Of a DNA stretch of 64,000 nucleotides, positions 58,901-64,000 are shown in pieces. Origin of the DNA: Gymnopus androsaceus JB14 (lineage: Eukaryota > Basidiomycota > Agaricomycetes > Agaricales > Omphalotaceae); NCBI GenBank assembly GCA_009733575.1, contig ML769383.1, positions 682,001 through 746,000 of the forward strand, given 5' to 3'. Position 1 is the stretch's first letter; each line of letters begins with the position of its first letter. A model generated the notes under the pieces. The model was not told the origin of the DNA. It did not search any database and saw only the letters and a program-made list of their open reading frames with translations. Both the position numbers and the translations under genes were made by a program.

Positions 58901-61083
58901 TCAACAGGGAACCTGCACACCCATTCCCTCCAGATATTTCTTCAAATCCACGATTAGTTCAAGTTGGTCGTCAACGCTGAGACCGCTGACGATTTTCTGC
59001 AATATAGAACCGACTGTAACGTTATGTTGGCGAATAAGACTACTATAGTAAACATAAGTGAAGACACCCATGAGGAACCTAAGTAGAAAAAAATGTAAGC
59101 TCATAAATCAACGCATTTCAAAAGGCCAACGTACTGGCAGTCCATACGATCCGTCATTCCACCGTGTCCAGGAATACTGTGCCCGAAATCCTTGATCTTG
59201 AAAGCTCGCTTGAAACCCGACGCAAAGAAACCACCAAAAGGTGCGACGAGGGACGCAAAGAACGACATTGACAAAAGATGGAAATGATATGGCACATAGG
59301 ATATCGTGGTGATCGGTCTTGGTAGCTATTCAAGAAAGTTCTTAGTGCAAAGATAGATAAAAAACCAAACAATCCAACGTACCACGGTAGAAAGAATAGT
59401 AGCAAGAGGGGACCAGATCTGCCATTCTTTCCAAACGAACACCGGATTAGGAACGCATTGAACGTTACTGAAAGCGCTGACACCGAGGTCATGAACCGGA
59501 CACGTCATGTAATTGAACCGCATGAAGTAGGTTCCCCAAAACAGGCTGAATAGAACAGTGCTACCGAAAGCACCGACGAATCCCTCGACAGTCTTTTTCG
59601 GAGACAATTCGATAAGTGGTGTACGCCCGATAGACATTCCCCAAACATATGCAAAGATATCATTGCAAATGACCAGTGAAGCCGGTACCCAGAACCAAAT
59701 CAAGCCTTCGAGAATGTTGTTCATAATGAAATGACTTGAGGAATTTGCGTTAGACATATACATCGTACCTGAGTGGTGATTGAAACTCACCTTGATACAA
59801 CGATGAGCAACAGGCTCATATGGACCCAGCAGAACAAACCGAATTGCTGCTTCAAATAACCTTTTTGCAGAGAGAGGACAAAGCCCATGAGACCGATAGT
59901 GTAAAGAGCGAAACTAATCAATCTATGGTTGGTGGCGAACGGGAGAAGCTGAGCATCCGAAAAGACTACATGCTGGAGGTAAAGCGTCAAGTTCAGTAAC
60001 ATATCGATAACGAAAATGCACACCTTGAAATAGTAGATGATGCTCTCTCCGTACAAGAAGTAGTTTGTGACAGCGAAAAAGTACCAGTTCAACGTTTTGC
60101 TCCAAGGATCCTTCGTCTTGGCTTCATCCTGTTTATTGGACTGCGCAAGGGTGAACAGAGCAGTGACTTCGCGGTATACGAGTGTTTGACAGAGCATGAC
60201 AAGCAGAATCATGTACGCATGTCCCATAAGTAGCAAACCTAGAATGGTGTTAGAAAGACACGAATCAGTTGCACGATGAAGCGTACCGATGAAACTTCCA
60301 ATCATGATGAACGTCCATAGCGTACGTGTCAGTATGTTCTGCCTCTTTTTGACTTGCTCGTCTGTGGGAGGAGCGTCCTGCTTTGGAGGAACTTCTTGGG
60401 CTGCTATCTGAGTTTCGGGAGCTGCTTCTTGTCTGGGTGCAGCGTTCTCTCGTATGGGTGCAGGAGGAGCATGTGGTTTCACAGGAGGAGTTTCAGCAAG
60501 TGGTGCAGCAGGTTCAGCAGCTGGAGCTCCCGAGTTCATTGGTGCTGCTGCTGGTTCTGGTTCTGGCACAGACGGCGAAACGGAGACTGCAGCCTCAGCA
60601 ACATGATTTGGAACGACTGGTGTGTTTTCGACAGCTGGCTCTGGCACAGGGTCTTCCAAATCAATTATATGGTTTGAAGACGCCTCTCCAGAGTCCGAGG
60701 ACGATGCGACTTTTGCCACAGGAGCACCATTTGGCTTTTTGCCTGTTTGTTTGTCCAGACGCGCTGCTTTAGCCGCTTTCTTCATAGCCGTTTTCGTCAT
60801 TTTTGAAGGAGCTGGTGGCTCTGTCGTCGTGCTGCTGCTGCAGTGGAAGAGGATACATGAAGAGTTTAATGGCGTGAAATGTATGAGCAACTCACCCCGA
60901 AGTTGTACTAGACTTGGGCTCAGGTTCCGAAATCTCCTCTTCGCTCTCTTCACCGCTGGACTCTACGCTGAGAGCAGAGAACATAGATTTAGATGCAAAA
61001 CGACTTTGGACACTCATGACGGAGGAGAACAAGCGCGTATGTGATGTAAACCTGCCGAAATTAAGTCGCGTGCTGGCCAACAT
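58901..61083 (-). CDS. CDS1: Phosphatidate cytidylyltransferase (CDP-DAG synthase)
   Basis: CDS1 makes CDP-diacylglycerol from phosphatidic acid and CTP in the ER, feeding PI, PS and cardiolipin synthesis. The membrane domain has at least six helices ([20 protein letters not shown] onward). The CDS signature is [16 protein letters not shown] near 59140-59190, with [19 protein letters not shown] before it. A non-conserved N-terminus of about 200 residues, Ala/Pro/Glu-rich, precedes the first helix and is joined to a small first exon by an intron at 60895. The first ATG (61083) gives a leader [19 protein letters not shown] that looks like a mitochondrial presequence; the next in-frame ATG (61017) omits it. 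Start is therefore uncertain; no frame break was seen. Confidence 0.9.
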
Positions 61084-61269
61084 TCATCTGATATTTTATT
61101 TGTCAAAATATAAGTAAACTGGGGATACAGGATTTGGATTTACGGTCCATTGCGTCTAAGGAAGCTAACTAACAAAGTATTGCAGTAGAAAAACAGTTGT
61201 TGTAAGTAGATAGCATTGTCCCTTTTCCCCATAAATAATGCAATTTAAAAGTACAGTGGTCGCCGTGGA

Positions 61270-64000
61270 TTAGAACTTCCACTCGGTATCCACCTCCATA
61301 GCCCAAGGAACTAAGAAAACCATGTTTAGTCGAGCTTCAAAGTAGAGGACGATGCACGAACATTTGACTTGAAGCGTCTTAGAGAAGAGCTTCTCGATTG
61401 GTACCTCATGTATTTTGCACCAGGAAGCAGTTATACTGCGTACCGAGGTCAGCGCATGTAAACAACAGTCAAGAAGAAAATATACCGAGGATCCAGGTAG
61501 TTGATTTTACTAGAAAAGAAAACAACAGTCAGAGATATTCTCCCCTACACAGGTTCGCCAACTCACCTAGTTCCTAATGCGACTTCTTTACCTTCGTCAC
61601 GGTCGACCATCTGTAGCTTGAAACTTTTAATTCGATCGGTCAATTTGTCGATACCTTCCATGAGTTTCTCCGCAGTCTTGTTACCCTTCACAGCCGCAGT
61701 GGTTTTGCCTCGTTCCTTAGCCAGCCTCTTGAACTCGTCTTCGATGTTTTTGATGCGATCTTGGAGTATGGAGTCGGCCTGCGGCTTGATATCATCCTCC
61801 GCTAGCTTCTCGTTCTCCTTTGCAAACTTTTTCTCTGCCTTCTCGATCTCCCTCGCCTTCAACTGCTCCTCGTACTCTGCAATCCAATCGTCATCTATAT
61901 CCGACTCGTCGTCCTGATACTTTTCTACTTTCTTATATTTGGAATCCATGCCAAATAAGCCGTGACGAAGCTTCATACGATCGTATTTAAGTCCTTTGTA
62001 CTATAAAGGGCGAACAGAAATTATTGAGTGGTCACTGAGCTCAACATCGAGACATACCTTCTGCCGCATCTTCTCCATTGACTGGTCGTGAGTCTTTGGG
62101 ACACTACGCTGATGGTTACACAAAATAGCAACCAGACGATTGGCCTTGTTGTAAGCGTTCAGCTTTTCCTGAAGGGTGGCGCCCTCGAGATCATTTTCGT
62201 CCAACAGACGCTGGAAGGTGGCCGAAGCGTTGTAAGTACGGAAAACCTTCGCAGTGAGACCCTTCATTTCCGCGTTCAGGTGCTTGTTCAACGAGGCCGT
62301 CTATTGACACCATGTCAGAACAAGGTTTACCGAGCAGAACGATAGTAGCCATACCGTAACACGATCAAACAAACTATCATCATCATTTTTGTTCTCCTTG
62401 AAGATACGAATATTTTTGAAAATCTGTGCATCAACGGTAACTCGGTTGTAATAACGGATAGAGTCTTTGCCCAAGAAATCGAAGTATGATGAAGTTCGGA
62501 GACTCGAGAGTGACGTGTTCGCAACGCAACGAACAACAACCGACGGTGTCAGCTTCATCCTCGCCCTTTTCATTTCCAGCACGAAGAGCTAGCTTGTCGA
62601 TAAAGTACATGGCAGTCGCTCGCTGCCGCTCTGCCATGACCTTGGAGCGAAGATCGCCAGAGTAGTTCGCTCGTATGCGATCAACATGATTCTAAAGACG
62701 CCGATGAGAACGCAAAAAACATGATAATAGATTAAACCTTTCGCACCTTGAGTTCTCGAGCCTTTTCAAACTTCATCATGTCACTCTGACCCTTGAGAGA
62801 ACTACCAGCAGCCAAAAAGACATACTTGTGGCTCTGATTGATGTTCTCGGTCCAGGTTGCGAGCCACGTAACAGTGTTGTCGTGTTGAACGGCCTTCCAC
62901 TTGCCCGGCATGTTGGGCACAGGTATAGGGGCATCTTTACCGATGTTGAGAATGATATCGTCTGGTCGTACGCGGTACTACAACGACGTTAGAAGCCGAT
63001 ACTGACTTTATTAACAGGTGAAGTACCTTGAGAGAACCTTTCTTTGGATGTTCACCGCGACCTCTGAACAAACCCGGAGGCTCGACCCTGAAGTTCCCAA
63101 CCTTCTCTTTACGCCCATCGAGCAGACAAGTAGTGTACTTGAGCTCCATGTCATCCTTGGCTTTCTTCAGTTCCTTCTTCTCAGCGCTAGTCAACGCCTT
63201 CTTCTTCGCCTTTTCCGACTCAAAGTAGTCGAACATGGGACGGAAATCACACTTTTCGAAGGTTGTTATTTTGGTACCATCGAGCTGCGAAGATGATGTA
63301 AATAAGGTTGCCTTATTCAAGTTGGCCATTCACTTACAGGGGGATGTTTCTTCAGAACGCCTTTCCAGTCATTGAAAAAGTTCTTGTTGAAAGTCGCGTC
63401 TTGAGCATGATCCGATTCGATAAGAGCGGCATAAAAGCCTGCGACTTCTTCGGATTCTAGAGGAAGGGTAACTGCTTTGCCTGCAATAGCCGCAAATTAG
63501 TTGGCTGGACGAATTGAGGGATTAATGTGATTGATCGTACCGTCGTACTTCATCTTAACGTCAGACGGAAGAGGGTCGTAGGGAGGAGGAAAGATAACGC
63601 CGTTGTGCTCGAGAGTCTGCCACTTGACGCTACCATCGCTGCCAGCGTCTGCCTCCCACCACCTATAGACTTCTTCCTGCTCTTCTTCCTTCTTCTTCTT
63701 CTTCTTTCCTTTGCCTTTGCCTTCGTCCTCGCCTTCCTCCTTAGCCTTGGCCTTTCCGTTGGCTTTCGGAGCAGGCGAATCATTCGGCTCTTCCTTCTTG
63801 ACCTTCTTAACGGGCGGCTTCTTAGCCGCCTTAACGATAGGCTTGTCCTCGTCAGATGAGTCCGCATCGCTCTCTGCCTTGACTTTGCGCTTTCGCGCAA
63901 CAGGCTTGGAAGCTGCGATGGGTTCGTCATCCTCAGAAGAGTCCTCTTCTCGTTTGGCCTTCTTCCGAGTAGGCTTCTTCTTAGCAGGCTTGCTCAAGGC
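61270..64000 (-). CDS. TOP1: DNA topoisomerase I (type IB), 5' partial
   Basis: Nuclear type IB topoisomerase that relaxes supercoils by a reversible 3'-phosphotyrosyl break. The gene runs off the right edge: no ATG precedes the Lys-rich acidic N-terminus. In order: a charged N-domain; core I/II ([40 protein letters not shown]); core III ([39 protein letters not shown]); a coiled-coil linker; and the C-terminal active site [16 protein letters not shown], where Tyr is the nucleophile. The end VDTEWKF then TAA (61270-61272) is normal. One surplus base at about 62484 (plus strand G) shifts frame between SPNFII and FDFLGKD; without it the core is continuous. Confidence 0.95.

Noticed and set aside
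1..64000. CRISPR array, rRNA, or secondary-metabolite cluster
   Set aside because: No regularly spaced repeats, rRNA-like sequence or backbone synthase genes seen.

Overview
The window is nuclear DNA from an intron-dense filamentous fungus, most likely an Agaricomycete (mushroom-forming basidiomycete). Genes are split by many introns of about 45-75 nt. Gene content supports this: an F-box-like protein of the type expanded in Agaricomycetes, Zn2Cys6 regulators, ALG14, RMT2, FUN30, VPS8, COG2, CDS1, ILV1 and TOP1, plus a decayed tyrosine recombinase and an OTT_1508-like deaminase of kinds common in these genomes. I saw no bacterial, viral or organellar gene.

Layout. 1-9.3 kb: WDR48-like WD40 protein (5' truncated), SmD3, a CLC chloride channel and a GLTSCR1-domain protein. 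9.3-11.2 kb: gene-poor. 11.2-16.5 kb: ALG14, a Zn2Cys6 regulator, and a degenerate mitochondrial carrier. 17.7-27.9 kb: FUN30-type remodeller, TRAPPC1/Bet5, an unrecognised membrane protein, RMT2, a PRKRIP1-like DUF1168 protein and an F-box-like protein. 27.9-32.1 kb: gene-poor, with an F-box-like fragment and a 170-bp tandem duplication. 32-40.4 kb: VPS8 and COG2, convergent. 40.7-45.3 kb: accessory region with an interrupted OTT_1508-like deaminase, a tyrosine recombinase remnant and a stray copy of the COG2 5' end. 45.4-64 kb: hemerythrin-like protein, ARPC1/Arc40, a second Zn2Cys6 regulator, threonine deaminase ILV1, complex I B12 subunit, a PHD protein, ribosomal protein uS12 (RPS23), a KY/transglutaminase-like protein, CDP-DAG synthase and topoisomerase I (5' end outside the window).

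Most genes are unlinked housekeeping functions: membrane traffic (TRAPPC1, VPS8, COG2), chromatin and transcription (GLTSCR1-type, FUN30, PHD, TOP1, SmD3), and metabolism (ILV1, CDS1, ALG14). No biosynthetic cluster or CRISPR array was seen.

The most striking pattern is technical or evolutionary. Seven conserved genes contain nine places where exactly one surplus base breaks an otherwise well-matching protein, usually in a short homopolymer. All nine are insertions, none a deletion. That is what insertion-dominated residual sequencing error would give, so these genes should not be called pseudogenes without read evidence. Exon structures were worked out by hand; where exons are listed, lengths sum to an intact frame (after allowing for the stated surplus base).
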